DNA of 64,000 nucleotides from Elusimicrobiota bacterium (GCA_026388155.1 JAPLKI010000025.1:1-64000), one strand, 5' to 3'. Shown: positions 17,146-26,134, counted from the stretch's first letter. Numbers and translations: made by a program. The notes: generated by a model from the sequence alone, not told the origin.

Positions 17146-17176
17146 CTTATACCACATATCCCTTGACTTGTCAAGG
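17146..17176 (-). promoter_or_regulatory. sigma70 promoter with overlapping palindrome
   Basis: TTGACA-17-TATAAG on the minus strand. The -35 box is inside the perfect palindrome CCTTGACTTGTCAAGG (17161-17176). The identical palindrome occurs at 59884-59899 and a one-sided variant at 58875-58890, each upstream of a secreted-protein gene, so it may be an operator. Confidence 0.65.
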
Positions 17177-17224
17177 CCTATGGTTAAAGGCACAACAAGG
17201 ACAATCAAGCTGCTGGAGGGAAAA

Positions 17225-17340
17225 CTGAAGACTCAAGATTTAGGATTCAAGACCGGATAAGCAGGAAAAAGTAAAAATCAGGGGAAATTTGGAGATTGTA
17301 TTCTAATTTTAAATCTTAAATCCTGAATATAATCTTGTGA
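17225..17340. repeat. TTTAGGATT-word fold-back element
   Basis: Left words AAGACTCAAGATTTAGGATTC and right words TTTTAAATCTTAAATCCTGAA are degenerate complements of each other. The same word class is at 21732-21800. Confidence 0.55.
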
Positions 17341-17353
17341 CCGCATACTCTTA

Positions 17354-18616
17354 TTACCGGGTACCCGCCTGCCCCAGTGTTATCTGCCGCGGAGCGTTAA
17401 ATTTCCCTTCAAAGCCAAGCAGGTCAACATAAGAAACCCTCATCCAGTAAACTCCCGGCGGCAGCTGTTTATTAAGGTCTATGGTGTCTAACGCGTCATA
17501 TTGCCGGTCCAACACGATCTTTGTGAAACTCTGATCGACGGCTATCTGTATATGGTAGGCCTGCACCGGGCTGGCCACTGAGATCATCTTTACCAGATCT
17601 TCGTTTTTTATAGCCCTGTAGTTCGGGTCAGCCACCTTGGGCACGCCTGGTATAAAATCGGGGTTTTTATCTCCCTGCTGCGTCTGCGTTCCTGTTTTTT
17701 CCGTCCGCCCCATTTTAAAGGAAATGAGCCCGCCTTCCAATTTTATCTGCGGCCCATTTCCCGCGCCAGCCAGGGTGGGGGTTCCGCCCTGTTCAAATTC
17801 CGGCGGCGGAGGAAGCTTTATCGGCTGTGATGGCGGCATATCAAGTTTAACCTCGGAGGCGAAACCCGCCGGCACTTCCACCGTCTTGCCTTGAGATTCT
17901 ACGGAGGCGCGGCCGGTATAAACCTGCACAAGCGTGGTCAGATCATCTTTTATTTTGGCGCCGAATTCGGTATTTTTAGTTTTGGGGATTATTCTCGCGG
18001 AAGTAGTTACGACCCTAGAACGCATCCCGCGCATTTCCCCGCTCAGCAGCTCGACATCCGCCTGTTTATTGGGCGGACGCAGAACCGCTATGGAATTGGG
18101 ATACAGGTTAAGGATTTCGCCGGTGTAAAATCTGACATCGGCCCTGGCGTTCACGGTGGTGCGCAGAGTGTCGTTTTTAAAAAGTTCCATCTTAGCTTCC
18201 ACAGCCTTCCAATCGGCGGAGCCGTTGGGCCTGAGAAGGACCTCGTTGATGTAATTGATAAGCTTGGCCGCCCGATACTGCTCCTTTATAAGGACTGTCG
18301 GCACCCTGAGAGCCATGCCCGGCAGCGCGATTGAGGGGTCGGAGGAAGGCAGTTTGTTATATTTGAGCAGTTCATTCCACCTGGTCGGGTCTTTCAGGTA
18401 AGTTTGTGAAAGGCTCCAAAGCGTATCGCCGGGGCGCACCACAATATTCTGCAGCTCCTGGGCCGATGCCCTGCCGGCAAAAAGGGAAAGGCAAAGCCCC
18501 AGCAGGAAAGACCACACGCCTGTCTCCGGCATACCCCCGCCGTCTGAACGCCCGGCTTTGGCCCCACCACGTGCTTGTCCCGCTCTTTTGGTTCGTATGC
18601 TATCGTCTTTAGACAT
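17354..18616 (-). CDS. Secreted LysM and FecR-domain protein
   Basis: 420 residues. A hydrophobic export segment (VWSFLLGLCLSLFAGRASA, about 34-52) follows a basic N-terminus. A LysM peptidoglycan-binding module comes next (VVRPGDTLWSLSQTYLKDPTRWNELLKYN), then a FecR-type domain (ARADVRFYTGEILNLYPNSIAVL, VELLSGEMRG), a Pro-rich linker and a C-terminal Ig-like region (GVYWMRVSYVDLLGFEG). A periplasmic, murein-anchored role is likely. It lies between the histidine kinase and the candidate small RNA; no iron-uptake gene is near, so FecR here need not mean siderophore signalling. No clear Shine-Dalgarno sequence. Confidence 0.88.
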   Translation of the reverse strand: MSKDDSIRTKRAGQARGGAKAGRSDGGGMPETGVWSFLLGLCLSLFAGRASAQELQNIVVRPGDTLWSLSQTYLKDPTRWNELLKYNKLPSSDPSIALPGMALRVPTVLIKEQYRAAKLINYINEVLLRPNGSADWKAVEAKMELFKNDTLRTTVNARADVRFYTGEILNLYPNSIAVLRPPNKQADVELLSGEMRGMRSRVVTTSARIIPKTKNTEFGAKIKDDLTTLVQVYTGRASVESQGKTVEVPAGFASEVKLDMPPSQPIKLPPPPEFEQGGTPTLAGAGNGPQIKLEGGLISFKMGRTEKTGTQTQQGDKNPDFIPGVPKVADPNYRAIKNEDLVKMISVASPVQAYHIQIAVDQSFTKIVLDRQYDALDTIDLNKQLPPGVYWMRVSYVDLLGFEGKFNAPRQITLGQAGTR

Positions 18617-18641
18617 AATTTCGTCAATAACCCGTTACATT

Positions 18642-18678
18642 GCCCCAAAAGGGCGGGGCTTGCCCGGCTTTGCCGGGC
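18642..18678. repeat. Two adjacent GC-rich hairpins
   Basis: GCCCCAAAAGGGCGGGGC (18642-18659) and GCCCGGCTTTGCCGGGC (18662-18678) lie between the histidine kinase and LysM genes. They may terminate kinase transcription on the minus strand, but no strong T-run follows. Confidence 0.5.
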
Positions 18679-18721
18679 CCCCTCGGTACCGAAGCAGGTG
18701 GCGGGGTGACAGATTGCCCGG

Positions 18722-20866
18722 TCATCCGGCCTCCGTCCTCACCGACACTTTGCCGTTATCATCGGAGGTCAGATTTTTGGGCACGGTAAAAATAAATTTA
18801 GCTCCCTTGCCGGGTTCAGACTCCACCCAGATGCGCCCCTGGTGCGCGGCGGAGATGTACTTGCAGATAGTAAGTCCAAGGCCCGTACCGCCCGCTTTCT
18901 GGCCCTTGACCTGTTCAAATTTTTCAAATATTTTATCAAGGTATTCGAGGGGAATGCCATCGCCCGTATCCTGGACAAAAGCCGTTATTTGACCGTCCCC
19001 ATCTTCCAGCCCCAGCGTAATAGAGCCGTTTTCAGGGCTGAATTTGATGGCGTTTCCGATGAGGTTCGTAAACATTCTCTCCATAAGGACCGAGTCGGCC
19101 GTGAGCGTCACCGTTTTTTTTGCCTCAAGGATGAACTTGATATTCTTTCGCTGGCCCAAAGACTCCATCAGTTCAATAACTCTCTGCCCGACCTCGTTTA
19201 AATTGACGGGGGTCAGTTTCGGTTCCATCTTACCCGCCTCCATCTTGGCGATGTCGAGAATATTATTTATCATCCCAAGCAGTCTGAACGCGGCCTTATC
19301 CATTGACACCAGCATTTTACGCTGGGACTCGTTTACCGGGCCGGGAATTTCCTTCAGCATAAATTCGATAAAACCTTTTATGGCTCCCATGGGATTGCGC
19401 AGATCATGGGTAATGGAGTGAAGGAATTCGTCCTTTATCCTCGCAAGTTCCCTGTCAAGCGTGATATCGGAGAAAGCGACCAGCGTGCCGAGCTCCTCCG
19501 CTTTTCCCGGGGCGGTTATGGGCCGCACGAAGCATTTAAAAAAACGCCTGGAATGTTGCAGATCAACTTCAAAAACGCTTGAGAAATCCTCTTTTTTACT
19601 CTCAAGCACCTCGGCGATAAGCTCTTTTATTTTAGCGTCGCTTATAAGCTGCAAAAGAGCTTTTCCCTCAAACTGTCCGTCGGCGCTAAGCCCAAGCACC
19701 GAACGCGCGCGGCGGTTGACCAGCTGAACATTACGCTCCTTGTCTATCATCACTATGCCGTCCTCCGTAGAAAAAAGCACGGCTTCAGTGTTTTTTTGCT
19801 CCCGGATAATGCGGTCCACCTGCATATCGGAATAGGTTTTAAGGCGGCGCACCATGTTATTGAAAGTTTCCGCCAGGTCGCGCAGTTCGTCCGCGGTGGT
19901 AACAGTCACGGTCCTTGAAAAATCCCCGGCGGCAACGCCGGCGGCTACTTCCGTCAATTTGGTGATGGGTCTTGAAAGGTTCCTGGACATCAGCCAGGCC
20001 GCGGCCACCGCGAGCAGCACGAAAACGATCACCCAATAAAGCGCCTGCTCCCGCATGAAACTGGCGTAGCGGAAAGCGACTTCTTGCGGCTGTCTGACTA
20101 TAACCGCTCCTCCTATTTCAGGGATCGGCGCATAGGCGCCAAGAAACTTTTTACCGCGGGAATCCTTAAATTCGGACGAGCCGGATGAGAGAGAAGTAAG
20201 CGCGGTTTTGGAAATCTGCCAAAGGCCGGCCTCTCTCACCTCCTCGGGATCAATATCGCCCGGATACGCAATGGCCCTGCCCTCGGAGTTAAGGATCACG
20301 GGGAACCCGCCGCTGCCAAGCTTGCGCAGATCAAGAGAATTCATGAAGCCTGCCATATCAAGCTCCGCCCTAAGAGCCATCTGTTTTCCGAACGGGTAGT
20401 AAAGGATCAGTTTTTTTGACCCGCCGGCCAGGCTGAAATTTATAACGCGCCGGCCGGTCTTGCGCAGTTCCTTAAAGCCGGGCTCGGAACCGTGAGAAAC
20501 CAATGTCCCCCCGCCCTTGACAAAAGGGCTTATAGCCTTAAGCACCTCCTGTCCTTCGGGAGAAAGCACCGACACTTCCAGCATATCCCGGTCGGTTTGC
20601 AGGAAAGAGGCCATAAGCGTCTGTTTATTTTCCCAATCCATTTGAGCCAGGGCGTCCAGCACAAAGCGCAGTTCGGAGTCGGTGGAAGAGATACGGGAAC
20701 GGAAGCCGGAAGCTATTCTTTCGGCGATGTTCAGGTGCAATTCAAGGATAGCGGTCTGCACGCCAAGCTGGCCCATGTTTATGAGCCGCCAGCCAAGCAA
20801 CGAAAGAGGAATGACGGAAATGGCAAGCATTACCGCCACGAACTTATGAAAAATCCTTATCTTCAC
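18722..20866 (-). CDS. Membrane sensor histidine kinase (dCache-like, HAMP, PAS, HisKA, HATPase)
   Basis: 714 residues. A first membrane helix (about 7-30), an extracytoplasmic sensor domain of ~240 residues and a second helix (WVIVFVLLAVAAAWLM) are followed by HAMP (SRPITKLTEVAAGVAAGDF) and a PAS domain (FSTEDGIVMIDKERNV). HisKA carries the phospho-accepting His near 486 (SITHDLRNP), and the ATP domain has N, G1 and G2 boxes (NLIGNAIKF, DTGDGIP, GTGLGL). No response regulator is adjacent. Translation starts at GTG 20866 with TATAAT only 6 bases upstream, so the mRNA is probably leaderless. Confidence 0.95.
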   Translation of the reverse strand: MKIRIFHKFVAVMLAISVIPLSLLGWRLINMGQLGVQTAILELHLNIAERIASGFRSRISSTDSELRFVLDALAQMDWENKQTLMASFLQTDRDMLEVSVLSPEGQEVLKAISPFVKGGGTLVSHGSEPGFKELRKTGRRVINFSLAGGSKKLILYYPFGKQMALRAELDMAGFMNSLDLRKLGSGGFPVILNSEGRAIAYPGDIDPEEVREAGLWQISKTALTSLSSGSSEFKDSRGKKFLGAYAPIPEIGGAVIVRQPQEVAFRYASFMREQALYWVIVFVLLAVAAAWLMSRNLSRPITKLTEVAAGVAAGDFSRTVTVTTADELRDLAETFNNMVRRLKTYSDMQVDRIIREQKNTEAVLFSTEDGIVMIDKERNVQLVNRRARSVLGLSADGQFEGKALLQLISDAKIKELIAEVLESKKEDFSSVFEVDLQHSRRFFKCFVRPITAPGKAEELGTLVAFSDITLDRELARIKDEFLHSITHDLRNPMGAIKGFIEFMLKEIPGPVNESQRKMLVSMDKAAFRLLGMINNILDIAKMEAGKMEPKLTPVNLNEVGQRVIELMESLGQRKNIKFILEAKKTVTLTADSVLMERMFTNLIGNAIKFSPENGSITLGLEDGDGQITAFVQDTGDGIPLEYLDKIFEKFEQVKGQKAGGTGLGLTICKYISAAHQGRIWVESEPGKGAKFIFTVPKNLTSDDNGKVSVRTEAG

Positions 20867-20872
20867 GGGAAT

Positions 20873-20953
20873 ATTATAGCATTACTCCGAAAGTTGCAAT
20901 TACTTTTACTCCATATTGGGACAGGGGCTGAACAAAAAAAATGCAACTTTCGG
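20873..20953 (-). promoter_or_regulatory. Histidine-kinase promoter region with spaced inverted repeat
   Basis: TATAAT (20873-20878) lies 6 bases before the GTG start, and TTGCAA lies 15 bases upstream of it. TTGCAA is inside the left arm (20887-20898) of a 12-bp inverted repeat whose right arm is 20942-20953 (TGCAACTTTCGG). The arms are 43 bases apart and could bind a dimer or support looping. Confidence 0.5.
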
Positions 20954-20986
20954 AAGGCTGAAGGTTTAGAGCTAAAGGCTGAAGTT

Positions 20987-21063
20987 GGCCGTCTGGTGGA
21001 CATAGGCCCTTAGTAGACGACCCCTTCCCAACTCCTTAAGTGACACCGCATGGCGGTTTCCCC
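20987..21063. repeat. Composite intergenic repeat (two families)
   Basis: 20987-21005 is the reverse complement of 21872-21890 with two differences (CTATGTC.A.CAGACGGCC). 21021-21063 is an inverted copy of the hairpin repeat at 1755-1800. A local stem joins TTCCCAAC (21025-21032) with GTTGGGAA (21069-21076). The block is flanked by GGCTGAAG words on the left and CTTCAACCTTCAG on the right. Confidence 0.6.
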
Positions 21064-21116
21064 TACCTGTTGGGAAAAAGTGCGGGGTAAATCTTCAACC
21101 TTCAGTCTGCCCGCCT

Positions 21117-21704
21117 TCACCGGTTTTTGAGCAGGTTAATCATGGCGCGCAGCGCCGCGGCCCTGTGGCTTATGGAATTTTTTTCCTCCGGCGCGAGCTC
21201 CGCCAGGGTTTTTCCAAGAGCATTCACCTCAAAAACGGGGTCGTAGCCAAAGCCGTCCTTTCCCCTGGCTCTGCGGGTTATAAAACCCTCAAGCTGCCCT
21301 TGCGCCATAAGAGATTTCCCATCAGGATAAACAAGCGCCACCACGCACCTGAAGCGGGCGCTTCTTTTCGCGGCAGGCAGGCCGGAAAGGGCTTCCAGCA
21401 GTTTTTTATTGTTTTCCTCGTAAGAACAGCCGGGGCCCGCGTAGCGCGCGGAAAAAACCCCCGGCGCGCCGCCAAGAGCGTCCACCTCAAGCCCCGTATC
21501 GTCGGCCAGCGCCGGCAGGCCGGTAAACCCCGCCGCGGAGCGAGCCTTCTTTAAGGCATTTTCTTCAAGCGTGGATCCGTCCTCATCGACTTCCGGCGCA
21601 CCCGCGAAATCCGCCAGAGTTTTAAATTCAAAATCGGACTTGCCGAATATCTGCAGGATCTCGCCTGATTTATTGGGATTGCGGGTAGCCAGAACTATTT
21701 TCAT
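21117..21704 (-). CDS. rdgB: dITP/XTP pyrophosphatase (RdgB/HAM1)
   Basis: House-cleaning enzyme that hydrolyses non-canonical purine NTPs to NMP and pyrophosphate. The 195-residue protein has the substrate motif ATRNPNKSGEI at the N-terminus, EDGSTLEENALKKA, the catalytic ALADDTGLEVDALGG, the GARY-like FSARYAG segment, and GKDGFGYDPVF followed by SHRAAALR. Full length. It is divergent from the TPR gene at 21992 and lies 250 bases from the histidine kinase. Confidence 0.96.
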   Translation of the reverse strand: MKIVLATRNPNKSGEILQIFGKSDFEFKTLADFAGAPEVDEDGSTLEENALKKARSAAGFTGLPALADDTGLEVDALGGAPGVFSARYAGPGCSYEENNKKLLEALSGLPAAKRSARFRCVVALVYPDGKSLMAQGQLEGFITRRARGKDGFGYDPVFEVNALGKTLAELAPEEKNSISHRAAALRAMINLLKNR

Positions 21705-21731
21705 AATTTATCATTACTATCCTGGCAGACA

Positions 21732-21800
21732 GAATTCAGATTTTAGAGTTTAGATTCTAAGTTTTAGATTCCAGCTCCCCAATTCCGACTCCTGAATTCT
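21732..21800. repeat. TTTAGATT-word fold-back element
   Basis: GAATTCAGATTTTAGAGTTTAGATTC and neighbours face CTCCTGAATTC on the right. It belongs to the same word class as 17225-17340. Confidence 0.5.
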
Positions 21801-21832
21801 GGCCGATGGCTGTGTCGTAACAAGGGCTATCT

Positions 21833-21890
21833 CCCGCCCTTTTGGTTGAACTTTAATCCAAAAGAGCGGGGCTATGTCTATCAGACGGCC
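21833..21890. repeat. Hairpin plus CAGACGGCC repeat
   Basis: Arms 21833-21845 and 21858-21870 (CCCGCCCTTTTGG type) pair with one G-T position. They are followed by CTATGTCTATCAGACGGCC (21872-21890), which recurs inverted at 20987-21005. Shorter TCAGACGG matches occur near 32398 and 43142. Confidence 0.5.
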
Positions 21891-21978
21891 CGATTTCCGG
21901 CCACCTGAGTATTTGCCTTTTATATCCGCCATTTTGAAATAACACAAACTTCAAGCGCAAAATCCGGGTTTAAAAATG

Positions 21979-21984
21979 TAAAAT
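21979..21984 (+). promoter_or_regulatory. Leaderless -10 box of the 858-residue TPR gene
   Basis: TAAAAT lies 7 bases before ATG 21992, so the predicted transcription start is at or next to the A of the ATG. No Shine-Dalgarno sequence and no convincing -35 box are visible. Confidence 0.45.
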
Positions 21985-21991
21985 ATCCGCT

Positions 21992-24568
21992 ATGACACCG
22001 GACAAGCAATATGATTTTAACATTTTTAAGCCGGGGCAGGCTTCTTTCGGGGACATCATCGAAAGCTTCAAGTCTTTTCATGAACTGGCCGCCCCGCTGG
22101 TTGAAATAAATTCCGCCGGAATCCGTCTTTTCACCATCCCTGTTTACAAGGATCAAAATTATACCCTGCTGCCGGCATTCACCGACGCGCGTCTGCCCAA
22201 ACCTCCTTTTGCGATAAAGTCTCCGCTGGAACTCCTCAACTTCTATTTTCATTCCCAGAACGCGGATTTTTTCACATTCAACCCGTCAGGCGGCAGTTCC
22301 GGCGCCGCGGGGCCTGAAGTTCGCCTTAACCGGCTTCAGCTTTCCCTGATAATAGGCGCGCTTGAAACACTGGCTTATCCCCCGTTGGAACCGTCCGCCG
22401 CTGAAACAGGCAAAGGATACAACCCCTCCAATTCCGTTAGGCTGGCTACGCGGTCTTTAGAGCAGATACGGCCGCACAGCGCTTATTACATGGCCTCGTT
22501 CGCGGGCGCCGGGCCGCAGGCAAATTTCATAAAAGCGGCCGCGCTCGCGGAACTTGACCTTTACCAGGACGCCTATGATCTGCTGAAGGACGATAGAAGT
22601 CCGCGGGCGTTATGCCTGCTGGCCGAAATTTACCGCCGGACCGACAATCCGCGCAAAGCCCGTGAGATACTCCTGTCCATCCCGCAGGGCACCGGCCTGG
22701 ACCGTAAAAAAAGTCTTGAGACCGCCTGGCTTGATCTGGACGAAGGAAAAACTGCCGAGGCTCAACGCATATTTGGAACTCTCCTGGACGCAGGGGATGA
22801 ACGGCAGGAAGCGCTTTTCGGCCTGGCGCTTGCGGGCGCCGGCAAGGTAATGAAGACCGAAGACCCCGATGTCCTCCGAGAGGCTGTCGCGGCTTTTGAA
22901 GCCGCACTTGAAAGCCATTTAAAAGTAAGTTCCAGAATGTTTTTTTACGCCGGAAACTTTTTTTTACGTTTAGGCCGCTCAGCCCGCGCCGAGATCTGCT
23001 ACAGAGAATCGTCACGCCTTTTCCCCTCGCCGCAGGCAAGGGCGAATCTGGTTCTGGCCCTGCTTAAAGGGAATGAATTAGAGGAGGCCGCGGCTATCGC
23101 CGCTGAACTAGCCCTTACTGAACCGGCCTCGGTCGGACGCCTGGCCGCGCAATTTCCAAAAGATAAAGTCCAGTGGCTTTTTAAAAACGCCTTTCGCTCA
23201 ATTTTGGAGGCAAAGCCTCCCTCCCCGCCGCCCGCGGCAAAAGGATCTCCGGTCCCCGCCGTGCAAACACCGTACGCGCCGGCGGAGAGCGTCGCCCCGC
23301 CGCCCGCTCTGGCGCCAGAGGCCCGCGACAGCTCAGAGCCGCAGCCGTCAGAAATGGGTACTGGCGGCACTCCGACTCAGCCAAACAGCACGGCTGATAA
23401 GCTTCCGGCTCAAAAACCGGGCACGCCCGCAGGCGGACAAGCGGACGGCGGCGTCAAAACCGAGGAAGCCACAGTTTCACTTGAAGCCGCCGCACCGAAG
23501 ATAAGTTCCAGAAGCGTCAATGCATCCGCCTCCAAGCCGGTAAAAAGCGCCCCGCCCGCCGGTGTGCCGCAGCCGCAACCAGGCAGGCAGACCGGCTTGC
23601 CGGGAGGAGGCAAGGACGCGTCCGCTGACGCGAAACGCAGCCAGGCAAACGCGCCGGACACAAAACTGGAAACGTTCAAAGGCATATTATCGTCTCACAG
23701 CGCCTCCCAAGAGGAAACTAAAAAAGATTCTTTCCTGTCGCGCGCTTTCACGCTCGCCTCGGACCTGGAGGACCAGTTCGGGGAAAAAATCTATTTTAAC
23801 GCGGACGGTCTTACGCAGATTGAACGGAAACTCCGCCTTACTTTCATTAAGACCAAAGATAATCCGCAGGAGAGATTGAATGCGGTTAAGGATTGCTCCG
23901 CTTTTCTTTGCTATGTCCTGCAGGAACGGCTTAAAGGCCGGCTGATAAAATTCCAGGACTTTGACCCGTGGGGCTGGCCTATGATCTTTGAGCAGCCCTC
24001 AAGGAAGATTACAAGTTATCCTGTAGAACGCGTGTGGAAACTGCTCTGGCAGGACGACCTGCCTGAACCCGGCTGGCTGATAAAATATCTGCACTATATG
24101 GAAGAAGAGCTGAACTCCGCTCCGGGCGCAAAGCTGCAGGGAGTGGTCGCGGTACGCTCCAGGGTTATGAGCCATCCGGAAAAAATAACCGAAGCCCAAA
24201 CCGAGCATAAACGCATTCTTATTTTAGCCTCATCCCTGGGCGAAACCAGCTATATAGAAACAGGGCGCACCGGCCTGATAAAACTGGAGCAAATCTTAAA
24301 AAATAGTTTTCACCCCAATGTCCCGCCCACCGCCGACGGCTGGAAACTTCTGCGCTGCTACGGTCATATTCTGGCGGGAACCCTGACGAAAGACTTTAAG
24401 GCTTCCTGGTACAACGTGGAAGGCAACGACGGTTTATGGTCCATGCAAACGCCCTGGAAAACATTTATTTTCCCGATCGGAAAAATTTACAAGGCGACCT
24501 CCGCAAGAGAAAGCCTGCTGGAATATTACGACCACCTTAGCGAGGAAAAACTGAAATATATGGGGTAA
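21992..24568 (+). CDS. Large cytoplasmic TPR protein with conserved-looking C-terminal domain
   Basis: 858 residues and no signal peptide. Residues 1-130 form an N-terminal domain of unknown type. TPR-like helices run from about 160 to 400 (for example AYDLLKDDRSPRALCLLAEIYRR). A Pro/Ala/Ser-rich linker covers about 405-570, and the last ~270 residues are a compact domain rich in Trp and aromatic residues (DFDPWGWPMIF, RVWKLLWQDDLPEPGW). The family is not recognised. Such linkers often separate an interaction solenoid from an effector. It is monocistronic. Confidence 0.8.
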   Translation: MTPDKQYDFNIFKPGQASFGDIIESFKSFHELAAPLVEINSAGIRLFTIPVYKDQNYTLLPAFTDARLPKPPFAIKSPLELLNFYFHSQNADFFTFNPSGGSSGAAGPEVRLNRLQLSLIIGALETLAYPPLEPSAAETGKGYNPSNSVRLATRSLEQIRPHSAYYMASFAGAGPQANFIKAAALAELDLYQDAYDLLKDDRSPRALCLLAEIYRRTDNPRKAREILLSIPQGTGLDRKKSLETAWLDLDEGKTAEAQRIFGTLLDAGDERQEALFGLALAGAGKVMKTEDPDVLREAVAAFEAALESHLKVSSRMFFYAGNFFLRLGRSARAEICYRESSRLFPSPQARANLVLALLKGNELEEAAAIAAELALTEPASVGRLAAQFPKDKVQWLFKNAFRSILEAKPPSPPPAAKGSPVPAVQTPYAPAESVAPPPALAPEARDSSEPQPSEMGTGGTPTQPNSTADKLPAQKPGTPAGGQADGGVKTEEATVSLEAAAPKISSRSVNASASKPVKSAPPAGVPQPQPGRQTGLPGGGKDASADAKRSQANAPDTKLETFKGILSSHSASQEETKKDSFLSRAFTLASDLEDQFGEKIYFNADGLTQIERKLRLTFIKTKDNPQERLNAVKDCSAFLCYVLQERLKGRLIKFQDFDPWGWPMIFEQPSRKITSYPVERVWKLLWQDDLPEPGWLIKYLHYMEEELNSAPGAKLQGVVAVRSRVMSHPEKITEAQTEHKRILILASSLGETSYIETGRTGLIKLEQILKNSFHPNVPPTADGWKLLRCYGHILAGTLTKDFKASWYNVEGNDGLWSMQTPWKTFIFPIGKIYKATSARESLLEYYDHLSEEKLKYMG

Positions 24569-24643
24569 AGGCCCGGATTCCCAGCCGCTTTACCGTCTTG
24601 ATTACTAAATTACTCCCTCTCTCTGGGCCTTTTGTCCCTTGAC

Positions 24644-24673
24644 TTTACAGGCTCTTTCGGTCAATAATATTAT
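24644..24673 (+). promoter_or_regulatory. sigma70-type promoter of the C11 peptidase gene
   Basis: TTTACA (24644-24649) is 18 bases from TATTAT (24668-24673). An overlapping TTGACT is also present. This gene has a normal leader with AAGGAG nine bases before the ATG, unlike the near-leaderless genes of the window. Confidence 0.5.
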
Positions 24674-24700
24674 AACGCGCGTAAGACTTAAGGAGCCATC

Positions 24701-26134
24701 ATGCTTAAACTCGCCGCTTTGCTGACAGCTTTATCCGGATTTGTGCCCCCGCTATCGGCCGCCTTACCATCCATGTCCTTACCGGACGGCCTGCCTGATT
24801 TTAAACTTAACTCGCTGAACGCGGCGCAGATTTCATCTTCACCCGCTGTATCCTCATACGATCCTCAGGCCGGAAAAGCAAAAACGGAAAATATCAAAGA
24901 CTGGACCATCATGGTATTCATGAACGGCAAAAGCAACATAGAGCCCTTCGCGCTGGGCGACTTTAACCGCTTTGAAACCGTGGGCTCAAGCGATAAGGTC
25001 AACATTGTTGTGGAACTCGGCCGCTCAAAAGGCCTGGAGAACGACACACAGGCCGACGGCGACTGGGACGGCGTAAGAAGATATCTGGTGGTCAAGGACG
25101 CCGACAAGGACCACATAACCTCGCCCGTGCTTATGGACCTGGGCAGGGCTGACATGGGCGATTACAAGGAAGTGGTTTCTTTCGTTAAATGGGCCAGGGG
25201 AAATTACAGTTCGAAACGCTATATGCTCATCATATGGGACCACGGCTGGGGCTGGCTGGACCCCAAAAATTTCGGCGCGAACCACGTGGACGACGCGAGC
25301 ACGCCATCCAAATCCATTTCCCACGATTTTGTCACCGGCAACTATATAAAGACTACGGACCTGGGAAAGATATTCAAGGAAGCGGGCAAAGTCGACCTTT
25401 ACGCCTCGATGGCCTGCTTCATGCAGATGGCGGAAGTGGCCTATGAGATCAAGGACGGCGCGGATATCATCGTGGGGTCGGAAGAGGTTATACAGCTGCC
25501 CAGTTTTAATTTTGAGGATTTTTTCGCGCTGATGCTTAAAACTCCCGAAGCCTCCGCGTATAAAGCCGGCCTTTATCTTGTGGACACTTTTAAAGAGATG
25601 TACTCGAGGCCCGAGTATGCCGACATGCTTGAAAAGTCGAAGTACGGAACCCAGCTCTCGGCCATCAGACCCGATAAGCTTGCCGCTTTCGCCCGGAAAG
25701 CCAAAAACTGGGCCGCGCTTGCCATGGAAGTCAATGATACCGGGGCTTATAAAAAAGCGAAAGAGGGCCTGCTGCGCTTTGAGGTGGGAGACGAAGTAAC
25801 GGACCCGGACAAGCAGATATCTTTTTACGGCGACCTCTACAATTTTGTGGAGCTCGTCAACATCAGCCTGAACACCTCCCTTCCAGGGGCAGGCAAATTC
25901 AGGGCGGCCGGAGAAGACCTCAAGAAATTCATAACCGACGAGCTTGTAATAAAAAATGTCTACCAGGGCAAAGACCGCACGGGCAAGGATTATTCCAACA
26001 CCCACGGGATTTCCATAGATATTCCCGGAAAGCCCGGGACCCTGGTAGAATACAACGACACCTACGGCGAACTGGCCTTTGAAAAGGCGGCAGGCTGGCA
26101 GAAATTCATGAAGTATCTGGAAGCCCTGAAGTGA
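24701..26134 (+). CDS. Secreted clostripain-family cysteine peptidase (C11)
   Basis: 477 residues with a signal peptide (LAALLTALSGFVPPLSAA). The C11 fold is recognisable from WTIMVFMNGKSNIEPFALGDFNRFE. The catalytic His is near 181 in IIWDHGWGW, and the catalytic Cys near 239 in YASMACFMQMAEVAYE. The C11 family cleaves after basic residues. No autocleavage linker is obvious. The stop codon overlaps the start of the squalene/phytoene-synthase-like gene (TGATG), which implies translational coupling with a biochemically unrelated partner. Confidence 0.93.
   Translation: MLKLAALLTALSGFVPPLSAALPSMSLPDGLPDFKLNSLNAAQISSSPAVSSYDPQAGKAKTENIKDWTIMVFMNGKSNIEPFALGDFNRFETVGSSDKVNIVVELGRSKGLENDTQADGDWDGVRRYLVVKDADKDHITSPVLMDLGRADMGDYKEVVSFVKWARGNYSSKRYMLIIWDHGWGWLDPKNFGANHVDDASTPSKSISHDFVTGNYIKTTDLGKIFKEAGKVDLYASMACFMQMAEVAYEIKDGADIIVGSEEVIQLPSFNFEDFFALMLKTPEASAYKAGLYLVDTFKEMYSRPEYADMLEKSKYGTQLSAIRPDKLAAFARKAKNWAALAMEVNDTGAYKKAKEGLLRFEVGDEVTDPDKQISFYGDLYNFVELVNISLNTSLPGAGKFRAAGEDLKKFITDELVIKNVYQGKDRTGKDYSNTHGISIDIPGKPGTLVEYNDTYGELAFEKAAGWQKFMKYLEALK

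Noticed and set aside
17354-18616. FecR domain as proof of an iron-siderophore signalling system
   Set aside because: No fecI-type sigma factor or TonB receptor is nearby; FecR modules also occur in murein-binding proteins with LysM.
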